A DNA stretch of 64,000 nt, from assembly GCA_958295465.1 (NCBI GenBank), contig OY282353.1:4393001-4457000 (forward strand), written 5' to 3'. The notes beneath the pieces are model-generated. The model made no database searches, was not told where the DNA came from, and was given only the letters and a program-made list of their open reading frames with translations. Positions 47,829 to 60,922 of this stretch are shown piece by piece; position 1 is the first letter of the stretch, and each line of letters starts with the position of its first letter. A program made the translations under genes and the position numbers. The DNA is from an uncultured Gammaproteobacteria bacterium (GTDB lineage Bacteria; Pseudomonadota; Gammaproteobacteria; HK1).

Positions 47829-47975
47829 CCCGAAGGCGTAACAGCCAGGAATTCCAGACGATCCGCTCCGAAGGCGGATTGCTGCCGCCGGATCTTCTGC
47901 GGCGCCTGATCGATTCCCGCTCGAAGCTGCCGGGCGCCCGGTGAGAGGACTACGCGCTTGCGGCCCGCGAGCGGC
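47688..47975 (+). repeat. Left copy of the SNF2/methyltransferase junction duplication
   Basis: From CGCATCGCCGTCGAACCC to GCGGCCCGCGAGCGG this block is collinear with 52583-52850, at roughly 85 to 90 percent similarity with a few small indels. Here the SNF2 gene is intact and the methyltransferase start is broken. The two copies flank about 4.6 kb holding the NYN and NACHT genes. Confidence 0.88.
47825..47944 (+). pseudogene. Broken 5' stub of the methyltransferase gene
   Basis: A GTG overlapping the SNF2 stop opens 39 codons (NSQEFQTIRSEGGLLPPDLL) that match the start of the intact gene at 52699. A TGA replaces the Pro codon that follows GAR in the intact gene, and similarity ends about 30 bases later. 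It is the remnant of the original start of the methyltransferase gene. Confidence 0.88.
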
Positions 47976-48091
47976 GTGTTGCCACGCTATACACAGCCAA
48001 ACACCGATCACCAATATGTTGCAGAAACTGAAGCCGAGGCTACCGGCTGAACGTTCAACGTCCCAGCGCAAGCGCTCCGGCACTCCCGCGA

Positions 48092-50329
48092 TCAATCCGC
48101 CATCCGCGAACTCACGTTCAATTCTTCGAGGATGCGTCGAGTGCTTTCCTGCGATGCCGGTCCCGGGTTCAGAAATTCCTCACCCGCGACCAGATGAAAC
48201 CACACCGACTTCGGTCCCGAGGCGGGAGGGGTGGTGTCCACCTTGAGTCGATTGTACCTTTCCAGCAACCCGCGCAGCTTGGGCCACATCGGAGATGCGA
48301 TGACTTTTTTGGATGCCGGATCCATCTGATCTACAACGGACCGTATCGAATACTGCCGCATCGAGATACGTGCGAATTTCTCCAGCAGGTACCATCTCTC
48401 GTCCGGACCCGTATCGTTGCGTTCGAACATCGGCGTTTTCCCAGCGATCCAGTCCGACGCTTCTTTGTTGAACAGACGATTTTCCTTGACGTGTTCATAC
48501 ACAATAATGGAGTGGATGTCCGGAACACTTGCCCCGAACTTCACGAAAGGATCCGCAAGCAACTCGAATACTTCGGTGTTCGAAAACAGCACCTTGCCGA
48601 GATCCGCTCCTCGAACGTCCAGACGGTGTATATTGCAACCGTTCAGATTGATCTTCTGGGTCCCAAGAAGATCAGCCATCCAGACGTCCCGCAACTCCAG
48701 ATGTGAAAGAACGAGCACATCGTCTTCGAATCCATCCTCCTCCAGGGGTGCGAACGACAGGAGAAGCCCTCCGATGTTCGACCTCAGATAGTCGTAACCA
48801 CCTGGCTCGCGAAGCTTCGAGAGCAGGTTCTCGCGAAGTCGTCCCTGATCGCTCATGAACCTGCGCCGCGCAACACGGTTGAATATCCGAAAGTCGTCGG
48901 CACTCAAGGGGACACGATGCAGGCCGGTGGTCGCTCCATATTTTGGAAAATAGTCGAAGACATTCTGGGCAAAGAAATATGATCGGACCGTCTCATGAGG
49001 AAACATACGCTTATTGTTCCCTCCCCTTCCTTCCTCCAGCAGAGCCAGTGCCCTGGCGCGTTGAACCAGCGCGTTGACCATCTCCGGATTCGCATGACCG
49101 GTGAACACTTCTTCGAGCAGCAATTCGACGAGATCTGTTTCTATCTCATTGGTCTCGTCGTCCATCATCATACGGGCCACTTCAGAGAGAACTTCACCGT
49201 AAAGCTTGGCGGCGAGTTCAGTGCTGATGTCGGCCGAAACACCAGTCAATTTCTCGCCCTCTCTTCGGACGATACCCTCCATGAGCTCGGCAATAGGTTC
49301 CCCTTGCGCATCCTGGAAGCGTTCCGGCCCGAGATCAGCGATTTGGGAAATAAAGAAAGGACGACTGAGATATTCGCTGCCCTCGATTCGTCTCTCAAGA
49401 GAATTCAATATCGCCCTCTCGTCGCGCCATTCCTCGTGGTTGGACAGCCAGACCCGGACCTGATCTGCCGGGGGATGCTGGACGCGCAGAAAAACGATGT
49501 CGCCATCGCCGACCGTATTCCCCAACCCCTCCTGCACGGTGGCCGGATCCAGCATCGTGTCTCGTCCCGCCAGCACACAGGTGCCCTTGCCCTCGAGATC
49601 GCGGATAAAATCCCGCAATGCGCCCCAGGCGCGGACGTATCCCCGGCTGTCGGAAAGCTCGTCGAAGCCATCGATCGCCAATTGAACCGCACCGCGCCGG
49701 ATAAGCGGCTTCAGCTCCTCCTCGAAGAAGCTTGCGCGCAGGCTCGAAAGGGTGCCCGCGATCCGGTCGTTGAGTGATGTAAGAACCTTGCCACGGCTCT
49801 CGACATGGAGAAGCAGAGGCTTCCCCGACTTGTACGACATGGGCTCCGCTCGACGTCGCACGATCCGTTCGATGAGGTGGCTCTTGCCGACTCCTGCGCT
49901 TCCATCGATCACAAAAACACGCAGCCGGTCTTCAGGCCGTTCCAGCATGTCGCAGGCGCGATCGAACGTCAGGGGCTCGTCGGGGCTGTCGCTCCGACGG
50001 ATCTCGCCCGCGACCGGCAAGAATTTTTTCAGGCATCCGGTATCCGGATCGGCAAGATTCGCGGTGCGATGCATCAGGGTGCTGGCAAGGCGTTCGAGAT
50101 TGGCGAATGTCTCGCTGACGAGCAATCCCTTGAAATTTCGATATCTCTGCTGTCCCGGCCCGGCCAGCTTCCGAATCGCTCCATTGGATTCACGCTGAAT
50201 CGATATTTCTTCTCCTTTGCGTACGAAGCTCGCCGTCCATCCGTCGGCACGCGACCCGCTCTTGAACTCCTCGAACGGATCGGCGAAGAGTTGAAGGTCC
50301 GCAAGTTCTTTCTTCAGGAGCTCATTCAT
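48092..50329 (-). CDS. NACHT/STAND-type NTPase
   Basis: The product has 745 residues. The P-loop is DGSAGVGKSHLIERI (142-156) and Walker B is LAIDGFDELSD (217-227), the NACHT pattern with small-residue/acidic spacing (DGFDE). A helical region follows, and residues about 510-600 contain DVLVLSHLELRDVWM and NLNGCNIHRLDVRGADLGKV, reminiscent of a short pentapeptide-like or leucine-rich sensor stretch. NACHT NTPases are immune sensors in bacteria. The start overlaps the NYN gene stop by four bases (ATGA), so the two act together. The NYN gene upstream is IS-interrupted, which may also reduce expression here. Codon use is less GC-biased than in the helicase genes. Confidence 0.83.
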   Translation of the reverse strand: MNELLKKELADLQLFADPFEEFKSGSRADGWTASFVRKGEEISIQRESNGAIRKLAGPGQQRYRNFKGLLVSETFANLERLASTLMHRTANLADPDTGCLKKFLPVAGEIRRSDSPDEPLTFDRACDMLERPEDRLRVFVIDGSAGVGKSHLIERIVRRRAEPMSYKSGKPLLLHVESRGKVLTSLNDRIAGTLSSLRASFFEEELKPLIRRGAVQLAIDGFDELSDSRGYVRAWGALRDFIRDLEGKGTCVLAGRDTMLDPATVQEGLGNTVGDGDIVFLRVQHPPADQVRVWLSNHEEWRDERAILNSLERRIEGSEYLSRPFFISQIADLGPERFQDAQGEPIAELMEGIVRREGEKLTGVSADISTELAAKLYGEVLSEVARMMMDDETNEIETDLVELLLEEVFTGHANPEMVNALVQRARALALLEEGRGGNNKRMFPHETVRSYFFAQNVFDYFPKYGATTGLHRVPLSADDFRIFNRVARRRFMSDQGRLRENLLSKLREPGGYDYLRSNIGGLLLSFAPLEEDGFEDDVLVLSHLELRDVWMADLLGTQKINLNGCNIHRLDVRGADLGKVLFSNTEVFELLADPFVKFGASVPDIHSIIVYEHVKENRLFNKEASDWIAGKTPMFERNDTGPDERWYLLEKFARISMRQYSIRSVVDQMDPASKKVIASPMWPKLRGLLERYNRLKVDTTPPASGPKSVWFHLVAGEEFLNPGPASQESTRRILEELNVSSRMAD

Positions 50330-50729
50330 GTCTTGACGTTCTGGTACGTGTGGACAAGATCGGCCGCATGAGCCATGAATCTGCTGCTCATACCCGGACG
50401 GCTGAGCATCATGCTTGCAGCGCCTGCAGCTTCCGCCGCGAAGATTCCCGGCAACATGTCGTCGTCATCGGAAACCACCAGGTATCGATCGGCCTCTCTC
50501 CGGTTCACGAGACCGAGAAGGTCCGCGACGAGCGCCGTATCCACCATCTTCTCCTCTGGTTTCCCATCTCGGCGGCGCCTCAATGTGTCGAGAAGGTGTA
50601 CGCCATGTTTGCGCGCCAACCTCCCCGGAACGCAGGCGAGCTTGTCGCCCAATTGAATGCCGCCGTTTCCTCCCCGGAACGCCACGCGACCTGCATGATA
50701 GGAACGGGTCTTGCTGGCATATGTTCCTA
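50326..50729 (-). pseudogene. NYN-domain nuclease-like gene, 3' part (IS-interrupted)
   Basis: This is the C-terminal part of a gene whose 5' part is at 52002-52308. Joining the two at the 9-bp target duplication gives an uninterrupted frame (FHGIDKVIGT joined to YASKTRSYHAGRV) of about 237 residues. Motifs here are KMVDTALVADLLGLV and LVVSDDDDMLPGIFAAEAAG, the acidic core of NYN (LabA-like) domains of the PIN-like nuclease fold. The stop overlaps the NACHT start. An internal GTG at 50685 could still give a short product. Confidence 0.8.
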
Positions 50730-52001
50730 CACTGCTGTCCCATAAAGTTCAGGTGAATTTCAGCCTGAGTTGCGGCGGCGGGTCTGGGGGTGTTGATTGT
50801 GTCTCCAGGAGATCCATCATTGGGCGACGATCGAACAGGTTCAGTTGGAGCACCCGCAAAATCTCGTACAAACTCCAACTTGATCGGTTGACGAACTTGA
50901 TGTACGAAAGCAACAGATATACGCACATCGCAATCCAGAGCTGCGTCAATACTGCATTGCGCGATGTACCGACAAAACTCTTCACCTTCAGATGTTGCTT
51001 GATCCACTTGAAAAACAACTCTATCTGCCATCTTGCCTTGTAAATGTCCGCAATGGTCTTCGCCGACAAGTCGAAGTTGTTCGTCAAGAAGACGTAGTGT
51101 TTGCCCGTCTCAGCGTCCCGGTATCCGATTCGGCGCAACGCCCCAGGATACCTCTTCGCACCATGCGTACTCGTCAACACGATGATTTGATCGCTGGTGA
51201 GGCCCTGCCTTCGCTTCACCGCACGACGTTCCCGAACCGCATACCTGATCCCCTTCTTCATGCGGGTGACAAGAGAAATTCCCTGTGTATTCAGGTGCTT
51301 GAGCCACGCGAAGTCCACATACGCACGGTCCGCCACCACAATGCTCCCTCTCGGCACTTCCAACACTCTCGCCGCCTCAATGTCCGACCTCTTGCCGTCG
51401 GTGATGCGCACAAACGTCGGCAGATACCCTCCGTGGTCAATGCCCACATGCAACTTCACCGCACCCTTCGTCTGCTTGAACTTCGCCCACGGAAACATCG
51501 ACAAGCACAAGTCCACGGTGGACGCATCCAACGAGTACAGCTTGCTCTTGAAGCGAAAGCCATGACCCGGCGCCGACCTCTGACAGCGCGCCAACACCCG
51601 CTCGAACATCCTCTCATAGAGCCGGTACGGTTGTTCCTCGTTCACACGGGCCAACGAAGACCTCGTTACGCTGCCGACCCCCAGGTGGTAGAGCTTGTGG
51701 GGATGCGTAGCCAGATTGGCCACGATGTCGCGCAGGCTGCTCCGCCCCGACAACTGCGCCATGAACATCGCCACAAACTGGTTCCAGCGCGTCATCTTGC
51801 GCAACTTTCGCCCCTTGTGGTGTTGCGCCGCATCCCTCTCGAATTCATGTCTCGGCACCAACTTGAGAAATTGCGCCAACACGGTATTATTGTGGGCCAT
51901 GGACCTGGATCTCCTGTGATTTGGTTGCTTTCGCAAACTCAATCATAACATCACAGGATGATTCAGGTCCTCTTTCACGCACACTTTGTGGGACAGCAGT
52001 G
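50730..52001 (-). mobile_element. IS4-family insertion sequence, copy A (intact)
   Basis: The element is 1272 bp. Its ends are inverted repeats, CACTGCTGTCCCATAAAGT at the left and, read from the right end, CACTGCTGTCCCACAAAGT. It is flanked by a nine-base target duplication ATGTTCCTA (50721-50729 and 52002-52010). It encodes one transposase on the minus strand and interrupts the NYN-domain gene. A second copy of identical length lies at 55539-58476. Confidence 0.95.
50749..51900 (-). CDS. IS4-family transposase (copy A)
   Basis: The product has 383 residues from the ATG at 51900 (MAHNNTVLAQFLKLVPRHEF); an upstream in-frame ATG at 51942 is less likely. The N-terminal DUF4372-type region has AAQHHKGRKLRKMTRWNQF. 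DDE catalytic residues are visible in YSLDASTVDL, VVADRAYVDF and the YREK-like YKARWQIELFFKWIK. The gene is complete and the element ends are intact, so it is potentially active. Confidence 0.95.
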   Translation of the reverse strand: MAHNNTVLAQFLKLVPRHEFERDAAQHHKGRKLRKMTRWNQFVAMFMAQLSGRSSLRDIVANLATHPHKLYHLGVGSVTRSSLARVNEEQPYRLYERMFERVLARCQRSAPGHGFRFKSKLYSLDASTVDLCLSMFPWAKFKQTKGAVKLHVGIDHGGYLPTFVRITDGKRSDIEAARVLEVPRGSIVVADRAYVDFAWLKHLNTQGISLVTRMKKGIRYAVRERRAVKRRQGLTSDQIIVLTSTHGAKRYPGALRRIGYRDAETGKHYVFLTNNFDLSAKTIADIYKARWQIELFFKWIKQHLKVKSFVGTSRNAVLTQLWIAMCVYLLLSYIKFVNRSSWSLYEILRVLQLNLFDRRPMMDLLETQSTPPDPPPQLRLKFT

Positions 52002-52308
52002 ATGTTCCTATCACCTTGTCGATGCCATGGAAGTAATCGGTGCGCGTCTTCCCACTGTGCCATCCCGCATACAAACGCAACCGTACCTCGAACTTCCATC
52101 CTTCCGCAGACGTCTTCAGGCAGTCCGATACGATGCGTTCCACGTGCCTCAGTGTCTTCTCCGCGATGGTGTCCTGGCGGCCGGGCCGTGTCGCAGCACC
52201 TGACGCGAGGACGGCGGTATGCCAATCGACAAAGCCAATCGCTCTCTTGAAGGGTCTGACCGTCACATCTGGATTCCCGGTGGAGGCGGCAGTTGTATCA
52301 AGATTCAC
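52002..52308 (-). pseudogene. NYN-domain nuclease-like gene, 5' part (IS-interrupted)
   Basis: The GTG at 52308 begins MNLDTTAASTGNPDVTVRPF, followed by AIGFVDWHTAVLASG, with the first NYN acidic residue (FVDWHTA), and KFEVRLRLYAGWHSGKTRTD. The frame then enters the IS element at 52001. Removing the element and one copy of ATGTTCCTA restores the frame into the 3' part at 50729. Confidence 0.8.
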
Positions 52309-52579
52309 TCAATTTAGCATGGCCCGGTCTCGGCGTATGGTCACTCGGCGGGTCGAAGTGCCATCGAGTCGTAGGCCATCTGCTTCGTGATCCGTCGACT
52401 TTTTCATAGCTGAGACGGTGAGGACGTGCCCCAGGGGCCGAATTCGGCGGCGACGGATTTCGTAACCCCTTGATTCATCGTCCCGTTGCGGACAGTATTC
52501 CTGTGAGGTCATGGATAGAGTTCGTGTGGATGCACAACCTGCCGCAAGCTGCCCGATTTCATCCGCCGCACCGGGACCG
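52309..52579. other. Intergenic region at the right edge of the NYN-NACHT insertion
   Basis: These 271 bases hold the presumed promoter of the minus-strand NYN-NACHT operon and the right boundary of the inserted segment. No gene and no clear consensus promoter were found. Confidence 0.5.
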
Positions 52580-52698
52580 TCTCCCCGGCCGCATCGCCGT
52601 CGAACCCGTGCTGCCCGTGGACGTCCTGGGCGCCTACGTCCTGCTGCCGGTCCTGCCGCCGGCGCGGCCCTGAACCGGACCAAACAGACCAAACCACC

Positions 52699-55538
<2,840 letters not shown>

Positions 55539-55557
55539 CACTGCTGTCCCATAAAGT

Positions 55558-55811
55558 TCAGGTGAATTTCAGCCTGAGTTGCGGCGGCGGGTCTGGGGGT
55601 GTTGATTGTGTCTCCAGGAGATCCATCATTGGGCGACGATCGAACAGGTTCAGTTGGAGCACCCGCAAAATCTCGTACAAACTCCAACTTGATCGGTTGA
55701 CGAACTTGATGTACGAAAGCAACAGATATACGCACATCGCAATCCAGAGCTGCGTCAATACTGCATTGCGCGATGTACCGACAAAACTCTTCACCTTCAG
55801 ATGTTGCTTGA
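55558..55811 (-). pseudogene. IS4-family transposase copy B, C-terminal fragment
   Basis: It encodes the last 84 or so residues of the IS4 transposase (HLKVKSFVGTSRNAV to PPPQLRLKFT), separated from its N-terminal part by the nested IS1380-family element. Confidence 0.93.
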
Positions 55812-55992
55812 CCTGCCAGTTGCATAACATTTCCACCCAGACATGCGTTCGCTGCACAAAACACGGGGTTTTCAGACCGAAACAGCGTGTGGCTCAAGTT
55901 CACTGCCAGTGAGAATAAGCCACACGCGATATTCCTGAATCTTGTGCAAAGTCGTACGGAGTCATTTGTGAAACGAATGTAATAGAGAGAAA

Positions 55993-56059
55993 CGTGGTCT
56001 CCGAAGCTGGTACAATAGTCGTTGCCAACAACAACGTACCAAGCGAAACGGAGACCACG
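55993..56059 (+). promoter_or_regulatory. Stem-loop over the IS1380-type transposase leader
   Basis: CGTGGTCTCCG (55993-56003) and CGGAGACCACG (56049-56059) are perfectly complementary, ending three bases before the transposase ATG. A transcript entering from outside the element would fold this stem over the ribosome binding region. This is the arrangement by which several insertion sequences avoid activation by read-through transcription. Confidence 0.65.
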
Positions 56060-56062
56060 AAG

Positions 56063-57439
56063 ATGAAGCATAGCCGAGCCGACGTTCGAGGTAAAGCCAA
56101 GCTGGGTCTCGACATCCGATTCGAAGAGCAGAGCCTGACATCGTATTCGGGACTCATCGTCTTTCAACACCTCTTCTCTCTCATCGGCATCAAAGAACGG
56201 TTGTGGCGATGTTTCCGCCACCTGAAGGCCAATCCGATTTACGGCCATCATATGATCATGATGCTGCTGGTCGTGCATCTGATCATCGGACACCGGCGGC
56301 TGCGAGACGTGGACTACTACCGTGATGACGAGATGGTCAAACGGGTTCTCGGTCTGAAGCGATTGCCGGACGTATCCACGCTCAGCCGGTCGCTCGCCAG
56401 TGCAGATGAACAAAGTGTCGCCAAAGTGCGAAGTGAATCGAGACATCTGGTCATGGAGCGTCTGGTAGACGAGGGATTTTCGAGAGTGACGCTCGATTAC
56501 GACGGGTCGGTGTTGAGCACCGGGCGGCATGCCGAAGGAACCGCAGTGGGTTTCAACAAGAAAAAGAAGGGCGCGCGCAGCTACTACCCCCTCTTTTGCA
56601 CCGTCGCCCAGACCGACCAGATCCTCGACGTTCACCATCGTCCTGGAAACGTACACGACTCCAACGGGGCCGACACCTTCATCGGCCACTGTATCAGCCA
56701 CGTGCGCTCGTGCCTTCCCCGTGCAAAGGTAGAGACTCGCATCGACAGCGCATTTTTCAACGAAACCATCGCTGAACGACTGCATTCGTCGGGGGTCGAA
56801 TTCACCATCTCGGTTCCTTTCGAGCGCTTTGCCGCCCTCAAGGAACTGGTCGAAGGCAGAAAACGATGGCGACGCATGGCGGTCGGGCTCGATTACTTCG
56901 AGACCCGCTGGAAGCCGAAGTCGTGGAACGCCCGCTATCGCTTCATCTTCATCAGAAAGCAGGTCAGATGCCAACACAAGCTGCCGATCCAACTCGACCT
57001 GTTCCAGCCCACCGAATACGGGTACGAATTCAAGGTCATCGTCACCAACAAACGAATGACCCCACGCAAGGTCGTCGCCTTCCACGAAGGCCGCGGTTCG
57101 CAGGAGGGTATCTTCGCCGAACTCAAGACGCATTGCCAGATGGATTACATACCGGTCAAGACCCGAGTCGGCAACCAACTGTACATGTTCGCCGGCATTG
57201 TTGCTCACAACCTCACTCGCGAGCTGCAGATCCAACTCGACCCTCGCGCCCGTGGCACCACCGCAAAGCGCGCCGCGCTGTGGTGCTTCCGGGAGGTTGG
57301 AACCCTTCGCCGTACCCTCATCCAACGCGCCGGGCGCATGATTCGCCCCGCCGGCAAATTGGTCCTCTCCATGAACAGCAACGAAAGGCTCGAAAGAGAG
57401 CTCCGGCAGGCTCTCGCAACACTGAACGCCGTCGCCTGA
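56063..57439 (+). CDS. IS1380-family transposase
   Basis: The product has 458 residues from the ATG at 56063 (MKHSRADVRGKAKLGLDIRF). A GTG at 55994 would add 23 residues but lies inside the leader stem. DDE residues are placed in TLDYDGSVLS, ETRIDSAFFN and GRGSQEGIFAELK. The gene appears complete. Confidence 0.93.
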   Translation: MKHSRADVRGKAKLGLDIRFEEQSLTSYSGLIVFQHLFSLIGIKERLWRCFRHLKANPIYGHHMIMMLLVVHLIIGHRRLRDVDYYRDDEMVKRVLGLKRLPDVSTLSRSLASADEQSVAKVRSESRHLVMERLVDEGFSRVTLDYDGSVLSTGRHAEGTAVGFNKKKKGARSYYPLFCTVAQTDQILDVHHRPGNVHDSNGADTFIGHCISHVRSCLPRAKVETRIDSAFFNETIAERLHSSGVEFTISVPFERFAALKELVEGRKRWRRMAVGLDYFETRWKPKSWNARYRFIFIRKQVRCQHKLPIQLDLFQPTEYGYEFKVIVTNKRMTPRKVVAFHEGRGSQEGIFAELKTHCQMDYIPVKTRVGNQLYMFAGIVAHNLTRELQIQLDPRARGTTAKRAALWCFREVGTLRRTLIQRAGRMIRPAGKLVLSMNSNERLERELRQALATLNAVA

Positions 57440-57477
57440 CGTCTATTTGTCGCACGTTTATGCAACAATCGGGTTGA

Positions 57478-58375
57478 TCCACTTGAAAAACAACTCTATC
57501 TGCCATCTTGCCTTGTAAATGTCCGCAATGGTCTTCGCCGACAAGTCGAAGTTGTTCGTCAAGAAGACGTAGTGTTTGCCCGTCTCAGCGTCCCGGTATC
57601 CGATTCGGCGCAACGCCCCAGGATACCTCTTCGCACCATGCGTACTCGTCAACACGATGATTTGATCGCTGGTGAGGCCCTGCCTTCGCTTCACCGCACG
57701 ACGTTCCCGAACCGCATACCTGATCCCCTTCTTCATGCGGGTGACAAGAGAAATTCCCTGTGTATTCAGGTGCTTGAGCCACGCGAAGTCCACATACGCA
57801 CGGTCCGCCACCACAATGCTCCCTCTCGGCACTTCCAACACTCTCGCCGCCTCAATGTCCGACCTCTTGCCGTCGGTGATGCGCACAAACGTCGGCAGAT
57901 ACCCTCCGTGGTCAATGCCCACATGCAACTTCACCGCACCCTTCGTCTGCTTGAACTTCGCCCACGGAAACATCGACAAGCACAAGTCCACGGTGGACGC
58001 ATCCAACGAGTACAGCTTGCTCTTGAAGCGAAAGCCATGACCCGGCGCCGACCTCTGACAGCGCGCCAACACCCGCTCGAACATCCTCTCATAGAGCCGG
58101 TACGGTTGTTCCTCGTTCACACGGGCCAACGAAGACCTCGTTACGCTGCCGACCCCCAGGTGGTAGAGCTTGTGGGGATGCGTAGCCAGATTGGCCACGA
58201 TGTCGCGCAGGCTGCTCCGCCCCGACAACTGCGCCATGAACATCGCCACAAACTGGTTCCAGCGCGTCATCTTGCGCAACTTTCGCCCCTTGTGGTGTTG
58301 CGCCGCATCCCTCTCGAATTCATGTCTCGGCACCAACTTGAGAAATTGCGCCAACACGGTATTATTGTGGGCCAT
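57478..58375 (-). pseudogene. IS4-family transposase copy B, N-terminal fragment
   Basis: It encodes about 299 residues identical in appearance to copy A from MAHNNTVLAQ to LFFKWI, including the first two DDE acids, and ends where the IS1380-family element was inserted. Confidence 0.93.
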
Positions 58376-58476
58376 GGACCTGGATCTCCTGTGATTTGGT
58401 TGCTTTCGCAAACTCAATCATAACATCACAGGATGATTCAGGTCCTCTTTCACGCACACTTTGTGGGACAGCAGTG

Positions 58477-60922
58477 GGTGGAGACCAAGGCGCTCGCCAG
58501 CCTGTTCGACTTCGAGAATCGGCGTGGTCTCTTTCCCGATGTCGACAGCCGCATGAAGTTCTGCCTGTTCACCGTCGGAAACGGCCCACGGCCCATCACC
58601 GACCAACGGCCCGTCACCGGCCGACAGCTCGACGCCGGCACTGGTCAACAACCCACCACCGGTGGCGCCGAGTTCGTGTTCTTCGCCCACGCCGTGGAGG
58701 AGCTGCGCGATCCAGAACGCCGCTTCACCCTCTCCCCCGAAGACATCACCCTCCTGAACCCCAACACCCGCACCTGCCCGATCTTCCGCTCCCGCAAGGA
58801 CGCCGAGCTGACCAAGGCCATCTATCGCCGGGTACCGGTGCTGGTCCGCGAGGCACGGGACGGACGACCCGCAGAGAATCCGTGGGGCATCCAGTTCAAC
58901 AGAATGTTCGACATGTCCAATGACTCCAATCTCTTCCGCACGCGGGAATACCTCAAAGCCGAAGATTGGGAATTAGTGGGCAACGTGTTCCGCAAGGACA
59001 GTTCGGAATATCTGCCTTTGTACGAGGCAAAGATGCTCCACCACTTCGATCACTGGTGGGCTGATTATCACAAAGAGGGAAAGAAGGATGTTTTCTCCGA
59101 TGTATCTTTACCAGATAAGCAAGACCCAACTCTGACTGTACTCCCACGCTATTGGGTAGAAGCGCGAGAGGTACATTTGCGAGTCGCCGATCTGCCCAAG
59201 GGATTGTTGACCGCTCTGCGTGACCGCAATACGTACTCAATACTTCTTGGAGTTGCTCATCTGTTGTTTGCAAATTGGCTACGACAACATTTCGGTGCTT
59301 CGACTGAAGCCGTGTTGAAGGCTCTTTTCTATAACTGGATCGATTTTGTAGGGTATCATTCATTTGCTTCAGATTTTGCCCCGATCCAAATTGGATTATG
59401 TGGAAACAATCCTGCTTGCATAGAACCACTTGGACCAAACTATCTACCTGCTGAATCTATCAAGAAAATAAAGACCGATCATCGTATCCGTACTGCTTGG
59501 TACGCCGCTGATAAATCTGCCATATCGACATATTTGCATTTTGCTTCCCGCTACATCCGTATTCTCGGCTCTGTGCCACCTTTGCATGATGAAGCCGAGG
59601 TAATGATCTTCGCCGAGAGTCTTTTACATCACGCCTCACCACGCTGGCTGATGGGTTATCGTGATGTCACCGCAAGTACCGATGAGAGGACAGTTATCGG
59701 TGGAGTGTTCCCCCTTTCGGCCGTCGGGAACAACCTTCCAGTATGGACGGTATCTGCTGAATCAGCGGAGGTATTTCCGTCTCTATTATCAAGCTTCGTC
59801 TGTGATTTCGCCACGCGACTCAAAGTGGGTGGTAAACATCTCAGCTTCTTCATCGCCAAGCAAATTCCCGCTTTGCCTCCGACGATATTCGGCAAGCCGG
59901 CGCCTTGGATAGATAGCGGAGAAACGATTCATGATTGGTTGCTTACCCGCGCTCTGGAGTTGACCTATGTATCCTGGGAGCTTGAGCCTTTCGCGAAAGA
60001 CTGCGGGAGGGACAGCCCCCCATTCCGTTGGGACGAGAACCGCCGCTTCCTCCTCCGCTGCGAGCTGGACGCCGCCTTTTTTCATCTGTACTTGCCCATA
60101 GACGAGCGTGGCAACTGGTGCCCCGCACGGCGTTCCGAGGGCTGCCCTTGCGATGAAACGTTCGCAGAGCTTGTGGAGCTTGAACGCCATTTCCCCAAAC
60201 CGCGTGATGCCGTCGCCTACATCATGAACACCTTCCCCATCATACGTCGCAAGGACGAGAAAGAGTTTGGCGAGTTCCGTACCAAACGCGCCATCCTTGA
60301 GATGTATGATGCGATCCTGGAAGCTGTCAGTATCGGCGAATCCTACCGTACCCGTCTCGATCCGCCGCCTGCCGATCCCCGCTGTTGCCATCCACCCCGC
60401 ACAGTTAGACGTAGAGTTGCCTTGGTCGAACTGACGGACTTGCCTGATGGAGCATGGGCCAGACCGACAACGGATCATATCGGCGAAGAACTGGCCGTCC
60501 TTGCGGCGGTTTTGAAGGCTGCTAGTGGTCCTGCGCCGATACGTCGAATCCGACTCGCGGCACTTTTAGCGATGGAACCCACGTTGATCATACCTTCGTT
60601 GCCGGAAACGGAAGCGGCACACTGGCGGCGCTTGATCGGTTCCCAGGCCGATCCGTTACCCCTGGATGTAACCCCGCTTCAACCTCCGGCTCATGCTTGG
60701 GGAAACGCTGTCAGGCAGCTTCGGGGCACCGGTGGCTTGATCGAAGACCTGAACACGCGGACCTGGGCGCCAGGGCAGGGCCTGGATGATATTCATACCG
60801 AAGGATGGCCCGATGGGCGTGTGGGCGTAGTATTGAACACCCTGCTTCGGCGCGGCGACGACGAGATCGTTCAGATGCTTCCAGCTTTGATTCGGGATTG
60901 GGTCGATGAAGAAGCAGCTTGA
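58477..60922 (+). CDS. Eco57I-type adenine-N6 DNA methyltransferase, DISARM DrmMI-like: C-terminal part
   Basis: This continues the methyltransferase after the IS: VVET joins directly to KALASLFDFENRRGLFPDVD. The rest holds FTLSPEDITLLNPNTRTCPI, the probable target-recognition region (AWYAADKSAISTYLHFASRY and following) and a C-terminal domain (about the last 170 residues, ELTDLPDGAWARP to LIRDWVDEEAA). From about 58900 base composition falls clearly compared with the N-terminal half, as if the recognition half had another origin. A short Thr/Gln/Gly-rich insert precedes GGAEFVFF. The end overlaps the next gene by 17 bases, so the SMC-like ATPase is coupled to it. Confidence 0.87.

Larger units (their letters stand above)
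55812..57473 (+). mobile_element. IS1380-family insertion sequence nested in IS4 copy B
   Basis: The element is 1662 bp, with terminal inverted repeats CCTGCCAGTTGCATAA (left) and, read from the right end, CCCGATTGTTGCATAA (12 of 16 matches). It is flanked by the four-base duplication TTGA (55808-55811 and 57474-57477). Length, short duplication and CC-starting ends agree with the IS1380 family. Confidence 0.92.
55539..58476 (-). mobile_element. IS4-family insertion sequence, copy B, carrying a nested IS1380-family element
   Basis: The ends are the same inverted repeats as in copy A, and the flanking nine-base duplication is GGTGGAGAC (55530-55538 and 58477-58485). Subtracting the nested element and its four-base duplication leaves 1272 bp, exactly the length of copy A. 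It interrupts the methyltransferase gene after codon 946. Its own transposase is cut in two and cannot be made, but copy A could mobilise it in trans. Confidence 0.95.
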
